A stretch of DNA of 64,000 nucleotides from Staphylococcus sp. MI 10-1553 (GTDB taxonomy: Bacteria; Bacillota; Bacilli; Staphylococcales; Staphylococcaceae), in contig NZ_CP048279.1 of NCBI RefSeq assembly GCF_010365305.1, positions 248,001 to 312,000 on the forward strand, read 5' to 3'. The position numbers and the translations under genes were made by a program. Positions 43,314 to 54,175 of the stretch are shown one piece after another (the first letter of the stretch is position 1; every line of letters starts with the position of its first letter). The notes below the pieces were generated by a model. The model was given only the letters and a program-made list of their open reading frames with translations, did not search any database and was not told where the DNA came from.

Positions 43314-44729
43314 TTATGTGGATGCTTCGTGGACATACGTATTCAAACGTTGTAAAGTCCCATCGATATCTGCGTGTGTTGTCTCTGGATGAATGGTGCA
43401 AAAGCGAATGACACGACGATGATTTAATTCTGTCGTATACGCTACAGCATAGCCGGATTGCGCAATACGTGAAGCGGCGTATTGCATCACTTTATCATTT
43501 TCTTCCGGTGACTTTTGAGGGTCTTCATAACGAAAGTTCACAATGGAAAGTTGCGGCGCTGTGACAATTTTCCAATCAGTCATTTGTTGAATTTGATGTT
43601 CGGCATAGCGTGCCATTTCTTGTCCGTGTTCAATGCGACGGCTTATTTCATCTTCACCTAGCACTTGTAATGTCACCCATAATTTCAATCCTCGAGGTGG
43701 GCGCGTCAATTCAATACCTAATTTTTCTGGATCGATATTTTCATTTGTTGAAGTAATATCATCTAAATATTCAGCCTCGACACCATAAGTAGAAAGAAGA
43801 TGGTTTTTATTTTTAACGATCACCATGGCACAACTATACGTTTGAAATAACAGTTTATGGGCATCCCACGTGACACTATCCACCTTATCGATATCTTTTA
43901 ACAATTGTTGACCTTCTTCAGTGAAAATATGTGATAAACCATAAGCGCCATCTGCATGAACCCACAGTCGATGTTGCTGTGCGATACGTGTAATGTGATT
44001 TAAGTCATCAATTGCACCTGTATTCGTAGTACCCGTCGTCGCAACAATTATAATAGGGTGATAGCCTTGCGCAATGTCGAATTCGATTTGATGTTCTAAA
44101 GCGGTCACGTCCATCGCATATAAATCATCAGTTGGAATGTAGCGAAGTTGTGATTTTGCAAAACCCGCGATATGCAAAGCTTTTGCGACAGAAAAGTGTG
44201 CTTGAGCTGTTAAATAGACGGTCGCTTTAGACATTTGAGAGATTGGAATCATCGCATCTCTTCCAGCAGTAATCGCAGTCAATGTCGCCATCGAACCGCC
44301 TGACACAAACACACCGCCTGATAGTATGGGGTCGAATCCTATTTTTTCACTTAAATAACGAATGAGACAATGCTCAATCGCAATAGGAAGCGGGGCATTC
44401 GCAAAATTCGATGCATGAATATTATGGGCACTCGTTAAAAGATCAGTCAGCCAAGACAGTTCGGACGCTGGACCAGGAATAAATGAAAAGGCACGTGGAT
44501 GGTTTGCGCGATAATTATAAGTTAAAATTTCGTTGTGTAGTAAATCCATCACTTCATCTACAGCTTTGCCTTCTTTAGGAATCGACATATGTTGGTATTT
44601 GGCAATCATGTATGCTGTGGGTTGAAGTGTCGCGGGTAAATCTTTCATCTCTCTATTTAATAAATGTGCCACTTCATCATAGACGACATGGTTGAATTGA
44701 GTATGTGCATTTTTTATATCTATGTTCAT
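43314..44729 (-). CDS. sadA: Aromatic amino acid decarboxylase (SadA-type, group II PLP)
   Basis: A 471-residue PLP decarboxylase of group II. FVSGGSMATLTAITAGRD binds the cofactor phosphate, WVHADGAYG gives the PLP Asp, and VTWDAHKLLFQ holds Lys292, the Schiff-base lysine. Length and sequence fit SadA, the staphylococcal enzyme described from S. pseudintermedius that makes trace amines (tryptamine, phenethylamine, tyramine) from aromatic amino acids. Secreted trace amines are reported to aid adherence and uptake by host cells. GGAGG precedes the ATG. A more general group II decarboxylase remains possible, since I cannot compare sequences here. Confidence 0.75.
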   Translation of the reverse strand: MNIDIKNAHTQFNHVVYDEVAHLLNREMKDLPATLQPTAYMIAKYQHMSIPKEGKAVDEVMDLLHNEILTYNYRANHPRAFSFIPGPASELSWLTDLLTSAHNIHASNFANAPLPIAIEHCLIRYLSEKIGFDPILSGGVFVSGGSMATLTAITAGRDAMIPISQMSKATVYLTAQAHFSVAKALHIAGFAKSQLRYIPTDDLYAMDVTALEHQIEFDIAQGYHPIIIVATTGTTNTGAIDDLNHITRIAQQHRLWVHADGAYGLSHIFTEEGQQLLKDIDKVDSVTWDAHKLLFQTYSCAMVIVKNKNHLLSTYGVEAEYLDDITSTNENIDPEKLGIELTRPPRGLKLWVTLQVLGEDEISRRIEHGQEMARYAEHQIQQMTDWKIVTAPQLSIVNFRYEDPQKSPEENDKVMQYAASRIAQSGYAVAYTTELNHRRVIRFCTIHPETTHADIDGTLQRLNTYVHEAST

Positions 44730-44997
44730 ATGATGACCTCCACAATATGCTTTTTGATTAATATTGTTATTGTAACGAAACGAAAAGCCATCAGTCTAAG
44801 GAAAAGTCAGGCTGAATATGAAAAAGTTAGTGAGTAACAATGACCGAAGTTAAGACCTTATTTTATAAAATGAGGATGACCATACACGTTATAAAATGAA
44901 TTTAGAAACCAGAAACAAAAATAGCCATCACCTTCATGGTAGCGATAAGGTGATGGCGTTATCTATTAAGCGTTAGAAAGCGTATAAATGTTTAGCG

Positions 44998-46174
<1,177 letters not shown>

Positions 46175-46612
46175 TTAGTCGATAGGAATATCAGAGTTTG
46201 TAGAACGACCTGGTGTGCGTTTACCTAATGTGACATTTAACATGCCGTTTTGATAAGACGCTTTAATATTGCTTTCGTCTACGTTATTGAAAGTAAATTG
46301 TCGTTGCATGTTGCTGAAGTGACGCTCTTGTCGAATGATGCGTCCTTCTTCGTCTTCTTTACGATCTTCTACGGTGTTTTGTGCAGTGATTGTTAAGACG
46401 TTGTTTTCAAATTTTAATTGAATGTTTTCTTTATCCATACCTGGTAATTCAGCTTCAACAATATAAGCATCGTCCAGTTCTTTAATATCTGTTCTAATTT
46501 GAGAAGTTGTGAATGCGTCGTCTAACATATGACGTCCGAAATCTTTGAAGAAATCACTAGGTTCCATATTGAAAAATGAATGATTGAAAGGTCTCATATC
46601 AAAAGCCATCAT
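46175..46612 (-). CDS. Small heat-shock protein (Hsp20/alpha-crystallin)
   Basis: A 145-residue chaperone. The alpha-crystallin domain covers about residues 40-130, with YIVEAELPGMDKENIQLKFE at its start and FTFNNVDESNIKASYQNGML and NVTLGKRTPG at its end. It holds unfolding proteins during heat stress. A second ATG directly follows the first. The promoter carries a CtsR-type box, so it probably belongs to the CtsR stress regulon. Confidence 0.9.
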   Translation of the reverse strand: MMAFDMRPFNHSFFNMEPSDFFKDFGRHMLDDAFTTSQIRTDIKELDDAYIVEAELPGMDKENIQLKFENNVLTITAQNTVEDRKEDEEGRIIRQERHFSNMQRQFTFNNVDESNIKASYQNGMLNVTLGKRTPGRSTNSDIPID

Positions 46613-46716
46613 GCATCTCTCCTTTATTACGTTAGTATTTGAATGTTACTAGCGCTTATAAGATTTTGGCAATCACTTTGACGTTCTGACACCAAAGTGG
46701 ATTGCTTTATGATTAA

Positions 46717-46746
46717 AGTATACACCAATAGTCAAAGATAGTCAAG
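46717..46746 (-). promoter_or_regulatory. hsp20 promoter with overlapping CtsR box
   Basis: On the minus strand TTGACT (46745-46740) and TATACT (46722-46717) are spaced by exactly 17 bp. On the plus strand AGTCAAA-GAT-AGTCAAG (46730-46746) matches the CtsR heptad repeat (A/G)GTCAAA-NAN-(A/G)GTCAAA with one mismatch, and a third GGTCAAA follows at 46746-46752. CtsR bound there would cover the -35 box and spacer. Confidence 0.75.
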
Positions 46747-46935
46747 GTCAAAGCGAAACTTGCACTTTTTAATCATGTATTCAATTTAATACAAAAAGAA
46801 GAATGATAACGGGTAAAAGATAAACGAGGTGTCGAAAAAGAAGAGTAGAATATATTTTGATTATTCGTATTGAATTACACTTGTGGTGTGAAATGCTATG
46901 ATGAAAGTGTCTTTTATGATGAAGGAGGGGTCATT

Positions 46936-47466
46936 ATGAATGTAAGATATCCCATTGGAGGATTAGAAATACCAGAAACTATAACACGTGCACACATCGA
47001 TTCTTGGCTAGAAGAGATTGCGCAATATGTACAGGATTTAAGAAAAACGGTGACGAATTTGAACCAGGGTGATTTGCAAGAGACCTATCGTGAGGGCAGT
47101 TTTACGGTACAACAACTTGTCCATCATATTGCGGACTCACAGATGAATATGTTTCAACGGCTAAAATTGGCTTTAACGGATACGCACCCTCAAGTGCCGA
47201 ACTTTGTGCAAGATGAATGGGTGAAATTGGCAGATTCAGATTTACCTATTGAAGTATCGATTCAAATGCTAGAGGCGATTAATCAACGTGTGGTGGCTAT
47301 TGGTCAACATTTAACGGAAGCAGAACTGACAAGAGACTTTGTGTTAGAAGACAGTGGTGCAACGACGGTAGGTGAAACCATTGCGAAGTTATCTTGGCAT
47401 GAACGTCATCATCTTGCACATATTCAAATTGCTTTAGGACAGTTCGATATAGGTCACTCAAATTAA
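46936..47466 (+). CDS. DinB-fold, YfiT/BstA-like bacillithiol transferase
   Basis: A 176-residue four-helix protein of the DinB/YfiT group. The metal histidines are seen in QQLVHHIADSQMN near residue 65 and WHERHHLAHIQIAL near residue 160. The group includes bacillithiol S-transferases that conjugate electrophiles and antibiotics. MNVRYPIGGLEIPE at the start is typical. The ATG at 46936 follows GAAGGAGG; the frame is open further up without a site. Confidence 0.82.
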   Translation: MNVRYPIGGLEIPETITRAHIDSWLEEIAQYVQDLRKTVTNLNQGDLQETYREGSFTVQQLVHHIADSQMNMFQRLKLALTDTHPQVPNFVQDEWVKLADSDLPIEVSIQMLEAINQRVVAIGQHLTEAELTRDFVLEDSGATTVGETIAKLSWHERHHLAHIQIALGQFDIGHSN

Positions 47467-47649
47467 AGTTTTAAAACAATGAAGAAGGACACAGTTGAAA
47501 ATAGAACAAGGCGAATTGATATTCCAATAATGATACATTAAAATGAGACAAAAAATTGCAACATCATTTTCGATGCTATGATAACGGTGTTTATGGCTAA
47601 CTTAGCATATCGTACACATTATTTTTTTCAAATTTTTTTGAGAATCACT

Positions 47650-47696
47650 TTGTAATTAGTTTAAACTAATGGTATACTAAATTAAAATAATTCTAA
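47650..47696 (+). promoter_or_regulatory. katA promoter with PerR-like box
   Basis: TTGTAA (47650-47655) and TATACT (47673-47678) are 17 bp apart. TTAAAATAATTCTAA at 47682-47696 matches the PerR/Fur-type consensus TTATAATTATTATAA at 12 of 15 positions and covers the expected transcript start. Catalase genes of staphylococci are usually controlled by PerR. Confidence 0.6.
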
Positions 47697-47713
47697 TCTA
47701 GAGGTGTGAATAT

Positions 47714-49204
47714 ATGAACAGAGATGAATCAAAATTAACGGGCTTATTTGGCCATCCTGTCAGTGACCGTGAAAACTCGATGACTGCGGGTCCACGTGGT
47801 CCATTATTGATGCAAGACTGGTACTTTTTAGAACAAATGGCACACTTTGATCGTGAAGTGATTCCTGAGCGTCGTATGCACGCAAAAGGTTCAGGTGCAT
47901 TTGGTACTTTTACAGTAACGAATGATATCACGCAATATACAAACGCGAAAATCTTTTCAGAAGTAGGTAAACAAACTGAAATGTTCGCACGTTTCTCTAC
48001 AGTAGCCGGTGAACGTGGTGCTGCAGATGCAGAGCGTGACATTCGTGGTTTTGCATTGAAATTCTACACTGAAGATGGGAACTGGGATCTTGTAGGTAAC
48101 AACACACCTGTATTCTTCTTCCGTGATCCAAAATTATTTGCAAGTTTAAACCACGCTGTTAAACGTGACCCACGCACAAATATGAGAAGTGCGCAAAATA
48201 ACTGGGATTTCTGGACGTCATTACCTGAAGCATTACATCAAGTGACAATTTTAATGACAGACCGCGGTATTCCAAAAGGTTATAGACATATGCACGGCTT
48301 CGGTTCACATACTTATGGCATGATTAATGCTAATAATGAACGTGTTTGGGTGAAATTCCACTTCAGAACACAACAAGGTATTGAAAACTTACAACCTGAT
48401 GAAGCTGCAGCAATTATTGCAAATGACCGTGAATCTTCACAACGCGACTTGTACAATGCGATTGAAGAAGGCAACTTCCCGAAATGGAAAATGTACATCC
48501 AAGTGATGACTGAAGAACAAGCGAAAAACCATAAAGATAACCCATTTGACTTAACTAAAGTATGGTACAAAGGGGATTATCCTTTAATTGAAGTAGGGGA
48601 ATTCGAATTAAACCGTAACCCTGAAAACTACTTCATGGATGTTGAACAAGCGGCATTCGCACCTACAAACATTATTCCTGGTTTAGATTTCTCACCAGAC
48701 AAAATGTTACAAGGTCGTTTATTCGCTTATGGTGATGCACAACGCTATCGTTTAGGTGTGAACCACTGGCAAATTCCAGTTAACCAACCCAAAGGTGTAG
48801 GTGTTGAAAACATTTGTCCATTCAGCCGTGACGGTGCAATGCGTTTCTTAGATGGTAACCAAGGTGGTCAAACACACTACTATCCAAACAGTTACGGTGC
48901 ACATGAAAGTCAACCTGAATACAAACGTCCGCCATTAGAATTAGAAGGTGGCGCGTATGAATATGATTTCAGAGAAGATGATAGCAACTACTTCGAACAA
49001 CCTGGTAAATTGTTCCGTCTTCAATCACCAGAACAACAAGCACGTATGTTTATTACAACTGCGAATGAAATGGAAGGGACAACGGATGAAGTTAAACGTC
49101 GTCACATTAAACATTGTTATCAAGCAGATGTAAACTACGGTACAGGTGTTGCGAAAGCATTAGGTATGGAAGATCAATTAGAAAGCATTATTGCTGAAAT
49201 CTAA
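47714..49204 (+). CDS. katA: Catalase (heme, small-subunit clade)
   Basis: A 496-residue monofunctional heme catalase. The N-terminal region has [20 protein letters not shown] with the catalytic His and [20 protein letters not shown]. The heme-ligand Tyr lies in [13 protein letters not shown] near residue 340, and Asn in [13 protein letters not shown]. It breaks down hydrogen peroxide in the cytoplasm. It is a single-gene unit with an AGAGGTG site and a PerR-like box upstream. Length and sequence fit staphylococcal KatA. Confidence 0.95.
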   Translation: MNRDESKLTGLFGHPVSDRENSMTAGPRGPLLMQDWYFLEQMAHFDREVIPERRMHAKGSGAFGTFTVTNDITQYTNAKIFSEVGKQTEMFARFSTVAGERGAADAERDIRGFALKFYTEDGNWDLVGNNTPVFFFRDPKLFASLNHAVKRDPRTNMRSAQNNWDFWTSLPEALHQVTILMTDRGIPKGYRHMHGFGSHTYGMINANNERVWVKFHFRTQQGIENLQPDEAAAIIANDRESSQRDLYNAIEEGNFPKWKMYIQVMTEEQAKNHKDNPFDLTKVWYKGDYPLIEVGEFELNRNPENYFMDVEQAAFAPTNIIPGLDFSPDKMLQGRLFAYGDAQRYRLGVNHWQIPVNQPKGVGVENICPFSRDGAMRFLDGNQGGQTHYYPNSYGAHESQPEYKRPPLELEGGAYEYDFREDDSNYFEQPGKLFRLQSPEQQARMFITTANEMEGTTDEVKRRHIKHCYQADVNYGTGVAKALGMEDQLESIIAEI

Positions 49205-49424
49205 TGTCGATCCATTAATCAATAATTAAATAATCAAGCTGTGATAACCCTTGCAGCTCCCGTTTAACACACGGTATCATTTAAGGCGGTTGATTTGATA
49301 GCGCACTTACTGCATTTTGAAGACAATCGCCTTTGATGCGTCGTATATGATCAACACTGCACTGTCTCATACACTGTAGATGATATGCGCGATTGCTAAA
49401 TTTAAAATTCGAGAGGTTTTTGAA

Positions 49425-49748
49425 ATGATATTAGATAGAATCAACCCAGACGACCTATTTCCAACAGAACATATTGAAACGTCTGTATTAGGTATCATGC
49501 CTTATCAAATGAAAGACGTGACAAAACGTTTTGAAGCAGCATATGTTGCGACAAATGAACGTCTGATTTTAAATGTGGATATGGACGGACAATTTTATTA
49601 CCGTAATATCCAATTTAGTGAAATTAAAGCAATTAAAACGACAGATAACGCGTTGGAAATCACATTTGACTACGGCGTGTTCACATTAGAAGAGAGTGAC
49701 GCTGACAAAGTTAAAACGATGTCGGAGTATTTACATTCTAAAATCTAA
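49425..49748 (+). CDS. YokE-like PH-domain protein
   Basis: A 107-residue soluble protein. The sequence alternates beta strands (YVATNERLILNVDMDGQFYY, then FSEIKAIKTTDNALEITFDYG) and ends with a helix, as expected of bacterial PH domains. No catalytic residues are apparent. The ATG at 49425 follows GAGAGG; a longer frame from 49380 lacks a site. The function of bacterial PH-domain proteins of this size is unknown. Confidence 0.6.
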   Translation: MILDRINPDDLFPTEHIETSVLGIMPYQMKDVTKRFEAAYVATNERLILNVDMDGQFYYRNIQFSEIKAIKTTDNALEITFDYGVFTLEESDADKVKTMSEYLHSKI

Positions 49749-49869
49749 ATGTGAAGAACACATGAACATTTCGCTGTCCGTGTTTGAGTACATCCTATAT
49801 CGGTTAAAATATATATGTATGATTCAGTAAAAATATAAACGAATAGAAGCAAGAAAGGTGAGATTATAA

Positions 49870-50316
49870 ATGGCTCAAGGCAGAGAACAAGTCGTTGAAG
49901 ACTTAAACTTACAATTATCAAACTTCACAGTATTATGGACTAAAATTCACAACTATCATTGGTACGTTAAAGGTCACAATTTCTTCGCGTTACATGAAAA
50001 ATTTGAAGAACTTTATAACAAAGTGGCTGTCTATGTAGATGAAATTGCTGAGCGTGCACTTGCATTAGAAGGTAAGCCAGTAGGTACAATGAAAGAAGTT
50101 TTAGAAGTTTCAAGCATTGAAGAAGCTGAGAAAAATATTTCAGCTGAGCAAATGGTTGCACAATTAGCTGCAGACTTCGAAACAGTGGTTAAAGAATTAA
50201 AACAAGCGCAAGGTAACGCAGAAGAAGCTGGCGATGATCGTTCAGCAGATATGTTTATCGAAATTGCGACAGAATTAGAACATAACATTTGGATGTTGAA
50301 AGCTTATATTGGTTAA
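49870..50316 (+). CDS. dps: Dps/MrgA ferritin-like DNA-protection protein
   Basis: A 148-residue four-helix Dps. The ferroxidase residues are visible in KIHNYHWYVKGHNFFALHEKFEELY, with DEIAERALALEGKPVGTM following as usual. It forms a 12-mer that oxidises and stores iron and shields DNA from peroxide; S. aureus MrgA is the close relative. AGAAAGGTGAG precedes the ATG. I saw no clear PerR box upstream, although such genes are normally in that regulon. A strong terminator follows. Confidence 0.92.
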   Translation: MAQGREQVVEDLNLQLSNFTVLWTKIHNYHWYVKGHNFFALHEKFEELYNKVAVYVDEIAERALALEGKPVGTMKEVLEVSSIEEAEKNISAEQMVAQLAADFETVVKELKQAQGNAEEAGDDRSADMFIEIATELEHNIWMLKAYIG

Positions 50317-50331
50317 TTGGTTTTATGATTT

Positions 50332-50389
50332 GAGGCTCGAGTCGTCATGAGATAGTGTGACTATTTCAATGATGATTCGAGTCTTTTTT
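50332..50389 (+). terminator. Terminator of dps
   Basis: GGCTCGAGTCGTCATGAGAT pairs almost fully with ATTTCAATGATGATTCGAGT, a stem of over 20 pairs with few mismatches, followed by TTTTTT. Confidence 0.88.
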
Positions 50390-50617
50390 GTTTTATACTC
50401 AAATCTTTATTTTATTTTGAATTTGGAAATGAAAGGTTGAAAAATTGAAGAGATGTGCCGTCAGAAAGCTGAGAACTAAGTCTAGATGCTTCCATTTTAT
50501 AAAAAATAAAATAAAAGTCACATTAAATATAATTGTAGACAAAATTTAAGATGGACTATAAAATGATGGTGTGAGAAAGTGAGATGGATGGTGGCTATCT
50601 TAGTATAAAGTGAGGTG

Positions 50618-50668
50618 ATGCCTATGCGCGCATCAACGAAATCTTTAGAAAGGAGAGGCCTTGAATGA
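50618..50668 (+). CDS. Leader peptide upstream of the second type I toxin (16 codons)
   Basis: The frame MPMRASTKSLERRGLE follows GTGAGGTG directly and ends in TGA overlapping the toxin ATG (ATGA). It runs through the toxin ribosome site. The toxin at 19.0 kb has a leader at the same place also starting MPM. Translational coupling of toxin to leader is likely, though no role has been shown. Confidence 0.5.
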   Translation: MPMRASTKSLERRGLE

Positions 50669-50772
50669 TAAATGTGATAGACGTGCTTATGCTGATCTTC
50701 GCTTTCGGTAATTTTATCGTAGCGCTCATCAGTTTAGTCGTTTTTATTGCTATCAATGTTCAAAAAAAATAA
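50665..50772 (+). CDS. Type I toxin peptide (35 residues, holin-like)
   Basis: The frame starts MINVIDVLMLIFAFGNFIVA, continues with LISLVVFIAI and ends in QKK. It is a single membrane helix with a lysine end, of the kind annotated as putative holin-like toxin in staphylococci. AAAGGAGAGG lies upstream. The end of the gene and its mRNA terminator overlap the antisense RNA on the minus strand, so it should be silenced by that RNA. Confidence 0.75.
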   Translation: MINVIDVLMLIFAFGNFIVALISLVVFIAINVQKK

Positions 50773-50876
50773 CCATTCCTAACTTTGACCGAGTTAAATG
50801 GTTATTTTTTACATTTAATGAAGTCACCGTCTTTTTAACGGTCTCACTGAGGCAATGCACATGGTGTGCGTTGCCT
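50762..50876 (-). ncRNA. Antisense antitoxin RNA of the second type I locus
   Basis: On the minus strand a 5' hairpin (GGCAACGCAC with GTGCATTGCC) is followed by GACCGTTAAAAAGACGGTGAC and a terminator stem (AATAACCATT with AATGGTTATT plus a T-run). This is the same three-part design as the RNAs at 18.9 and 19.3 kb. An AT-rich -10-like stretch lies upstream near 50883-50890. The 3' end overlaps the toxin stop codon. Confidence 0.65.
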
Positions 50877-50993
50877 TTTATATTTATAAATTAGCACATG
50901 AGTCGCTTTTTGTCTAATAAAATATCAAGTCATTTGATTAGGGATATATTAGGCTAAGCATCGAAAAAGAGAAGATTGAGTCAGTACCTTCCG

Positions 50994-51083
50994 ATGAATA
51001 GCCTCGGTAACCCTGTCGTAGCGCTCATCAGTTTAGTCGTTTTTATTGCTATCAATGTCAAAAAAAAAAATAACCATTCCTAA
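50994..51083 (+). pseudogene. Decayed second copy of the holin-like toxin
   Basis: The DNA from about 51014 repeats the toxin 3' half nearly exactly (VALISLVVFIAINV), but the N-terminal half is lost and replaced by other sequence. A longer A-run (11 instead of 8) shifts the frame past the normal stop, adding NNHS. The opposite-strand RNA copy has also lost its 5' hairpin. It appears to be a truncated tandem duplicate. Confidence 0.6.
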
Positions 51084-51296
51084 CTTTGCCCGAGTTAAAT
51101 GGTTATTTTTTACATTTAATGAAGTTACCGTCTTTTTAACGGTTTTTTCTATATTATAAATTAGCACATGTCTCCCTGTTTGTCTATTTTATATTATACG
51201 GATTTCTTTTGTCGAAAACGATTAATACTTTACATTTGATGTATAAAGTTTATAATTTTTAGAAAATAAAGAAATATGACAAAGGGGTAGATTTTA

Positions 51297-51530
51297 ATGT
51301 ATCAAAGCAAAGGGTCATTGGTGTTAATACGGTGTCTAGATTCACTAGCACCTATAAAGATATTTGACGTAGATGTATTGGAAAAGAAGGGGTTTTGGGG
51401 GACGAGGTTGTGGAGCTTAACAATATCCTCAAAATGTATGATTAATAAACTTAAGACAACACTCGCGCGAAGGGTTATGCCGATAATGACGGTGGTTTCG
51501 GTAATGCATCACCATGCACAAAAAGGATAA
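51297..51530 (+). other. Possible gene remnant upstream of the sodium:solute symporter
   Basis: A frame of 77 codons opens at 51297 after an AAAGGGG-like site, but the protein has no family features I know. Around 51470 a different frame reads AKGYADNDGGFGNASP, which looks more protein-like. The stretch may be the fossil of a small gene with frameshifts, or non-coding DNA. Confidence 0.2.
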
Positions 51531-51559
51531 ACAACAAAATACAAAGCGAGTTGATTAAA

Positions 51560-52936
51560 ATGAGAACAATAGACTTTTTAGTATTTATCGTTTACTTCGC
51601 AGCACTCATTTCAGTAGGTATCATCGGTGTACTAAAAGCAAAATCATCTGAAAAATATATGGTGGCTGACCGTAATCTAGGACTATTGATGTTGTTTGGG
51701 TGCTTAACAGCTGTATTTTTAGGTGGTTCTTCTACTATTGGGACTTCACAGTTAGGCTATGAAATGGGGCTTTCAGGTTTCTGGTTTGTATTTTCACTGG
51801 GTGTTGGTATTACGATATTTGGCTTGTTTTTGCTTGATCGTATTATGGATTTACAAGTGATCACGATTAGTGAACTGTTATATCGGTTGTTTGGTCATCG
51901 TGTGAGAGTGATGGGTGCAGTCGTTACAGCAATGTATACCCTTATGATTTGTGTGACACAAGTGATTGCGATGGGTGCGGTCGTGTCTCAAATTTTTCAT
52001 TGGCCTATGATGACAGCCATTCTTGTTGGTGGGAGTATTGTCTTTGTATATACGATTCTAGGAGGCATGTGGACGCTCTCGATTACTGACGTCATTCAAT
52101 TTTTAGTGATGACCATAGGCATGTTTTGTATTATGTTGCCGATGAGTTTACATAGCGTTGGTGGATTGACGATGTTATTTGAACAAATGCCAACGTCACA
52201 TTTAAGCTTTTTCAATATCGGTTTTGGGGAAATTGTGAATTACTTTGTGACGTATACATTAGGCGTCATGGTCGGACAAGATATTTGGCAACGTTTCTTT
52301 ACAGGGAAGACGAAGCGTATCTCAAAAACGTCAGGAGTGCTGGTAGGTTTATATAGCGCGCTCTATTCTATTGTGATGGTCATTGTCGGCATGTGTGCGT
52401 ATGTATTATTTCCAAATATCCAAAATACGCAAAATGTTTTCGCACATATGGCTTTTGAAATATTACCGAACGGCTTGCTAGGGATTGTGTTTGCAGCTTT
52501 AATTGCGGCGATTATGTCTACAGCTTCAGGGACATTACTCGCATCAGCAACAATCATTTCAAATGACTTGTTGAAGCCTTATGTTTTCAAAAATATGGAA
52601 GATCATCAATTTTTAGGGCTGACACGATTGACTACGTTCATTCTTGCAGTCATTGCCATTGTCATTTCGATTTGGGTGAAAGAAGTTCTCATTGCGATAG
52701 ATATTGCCTATGCGATTTTGACAGGAGGTATTTTTATGCCGGTCGTTTTAGGATTATTCATGAAGCGCATTACACCGCAAGCGGCATTTTACGCAATCAT
52801 CGCAAGTGTGATGGTCATTTTTATCGGTATCGGTATTGCAGGACCACAATCTACTGCGACAATATTTTACGCTATACTTGTTAATGCTATAATATTAATC
52901 ATCATGTCTCAATTTCAGCGTAAAAAAGAAGCATAA
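51560..52936 (+). CDS. Sodium:solute symporter family permease
   Basis: A 458-residue SSS-family transporter with about 13 helices. RNLGLLMLFGCLTAVFLGGS and GTSQLGYEMGLSGFWFVFSL in the first third and VFAALIAAIMSTASGTLLAS near residue 320 are the conserved SSS stretches; the last holds sodium-site serines. The substrate is unknown. The ribosome site is weak; a TTG at 51551 is an alternative start. The aminotransferase gene follows after 75 bp, so the two may handle one amino or organic acid. Confidence 0.82.
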   Translation: MRTIDFLVFIVYFAALISVGIIGVLKAKSSEKYMVADRNLGLLMLFGCLTAVFLGGSSTIGTSQLGYEMGLSGFWFVFSLGVGITIFGLFLLDRIMDLQVITISELLYRLFGHRVRVMGAVVTAMYTLMICVTQVIAMGAVVSQIFHWPMMTAILVGGSIVFVYTILGGMWTLSITDVIQFLVMTIGMFCIMLPMSLHSVGGLTMLFEQMPTSHLSFFNIGFGEIVNYFVTYTLGVMVGQDIWQRFFTGKTKRISKTSGVLVGLYSALYSIVMVIVGMCAYVLFPNIQNTQNVFAHMAFEILPNGLLGIVFAALIAAIMSTASGTLLASATIISNDLLKPYVFKNMEDHQFLGLTRLTTFILAVIAIVISIWVKEVLIAIDIAYAILTGGIFMPVVLGLFMKRITPQAAFYAIIASVMVIFIGIGIAGPQSTATIFYAILVNAIILIIMSQFQRKKEA

Positions 52937-53011
52937 AATGTGGCATTTATGTCATCTATATTACACCATACAGCATCCAAGATTGATGATGACAAAGGGG
53001 GTATCTATGAA

Positions 53012-54169
53012 ATGGAATTATTAAACAAATATATTAAAGACATTGAAGTACCTGGAACACGTCAGTTTGCGAATAAAGTTGATCAATACCCGAACTGTTT
53101 AGATTTAACGCTCGGGCAGTCTGACTTCCCAGTTGCTTCATATGTGCAAGACGCAATGATTCAGGCGATTCAAGAGGGACGATTGAAATATACACACAAT
53201 AAAGGATTATTGGAGTTACGTACAGCGATTTCAGAATATACAGCCGAACGATTCGGCGTGACATATGATCCTGAAACAGAAATTGTCGTGACTAATGGGG
53301 CTTCAGAAGGGATCGATGACATTTTAAGAACGATTTTAAATCCAGGAGAAGAAGTCATCTTGCCGGGACCAACATATTTAGGATATGAGCCGATTGTAAA
53401 ACTCCAAGGTGCAGAAGTGAAATGGATAGATACATCACATACAGGTTTTGTACCGACTGCTGATGCGATTAAGGGGGCCATCACACCTCAAACGAAAGCG
53501 ATTATGTTCAATTATCCGACCAATCCAACCGGTACGACATTGTCATATGAAAATATTGCGGAAATTGTAGCAGTATTGAAAGAGACGGATATTTTCATTA
53601 TTACGGATGAAATTTATAGTGAAAATGTGTTTGAAGGACGTCATCGTTCTTTTATGGAGTTTCCTGAGATTCGCAAGCAACTGTTTGTCGTGAATGGTTT
53701 ATCGAAATCACATGCGATGACAGGTGCACGTGTCGGTTATGTGCTCTCGACACCTGAATGGATTGAAGAAGTGACGACCGTACATTTATATAATTCAATT
53801 TGTGTGGCGACACCAAGTCAATACGGTGCGATTCGTGCATTAAAAGAAGGGGCTGCAGATATTGAAAAGATGAATGCCGCTTATCGTGAACGTCGTGATT
53901 ATATATATCAACGTTTAACAGCTATGGGATTACCGGTCATGTTGCCACAAGGGACATTTTACATTTTTCCTGATGTGTCGGCGTACGATCAAGATTCGTT
54001 TCGTTTTTGCAATCAATTGTTAGAACGTGAACAGTTGGCCATCGTACCAGGCAAGTCATTTTCTGATTTTGCGGAAGGATACGTGCGTTTATCCTTTGCA
54101 TGTGACATGCCAACAATAGAAGAAGCGTGTAACCGATTGGAACGTTTCTTATCCTATTATCAAGCATAA
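53012..54169 (+). CDS. Class I/II aminotransferase (PatA-like)
   Basis: A 385-residue fold-type I PLP aminotransferase. TNGASEGIDDILRTILNPGE, then FNYPTNPTGTTLSYE, then IITDEIYSENVFEG (PLP Asp and Tyr) and VNGLSKSHAMTGARVGY (PLP Lys) appear in order, with the substrate Arg in YVRLSFAC near the end. It fits the PatA group (N-acetyl-LL-diaminopimelate or aromatic aminotransferases); the exact substrate is not certain. The ATG at 53012 follows AAAGGGGG. Copy 2 of the IS element is inserted 7 bp after its stop codon. Confidence 0.85.
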   Translation: MELLNKYIKDIEVPGTRQFANKVDQYPNCLDLTLGQSDFPVASYVQDAMIQAIQEGRLKYTHNKGLLELRTAISEYTAERFGVTYDPETEIVVTNGASEGIDDILRTILNPGEEVILPGPTYLGYEPIVKLQGAEVKWIDTSHTGFVPTADAIKGAITPQTKAIMFNYPTNPTGTTLSYENIAEIVAVLKETDIFIITDEIYSENVFEGRHRSFMEFPEIRKQLFVVNGLSKSHAMTGARVGYVLSTPEWIEEVTTVHLYNSICVATPSQYGAIRALKEGAADIEKMNAAYRERRDYIYQRLTAMGLPVMLPQGTFYIFPDVSAYDQDSFRFCNQLLEREQLAIVPGKSFSDFAEGYVRLSFACDMPTIEEACNRLERFLSYYQA

Positions 54170-54175
54170 TAATCA

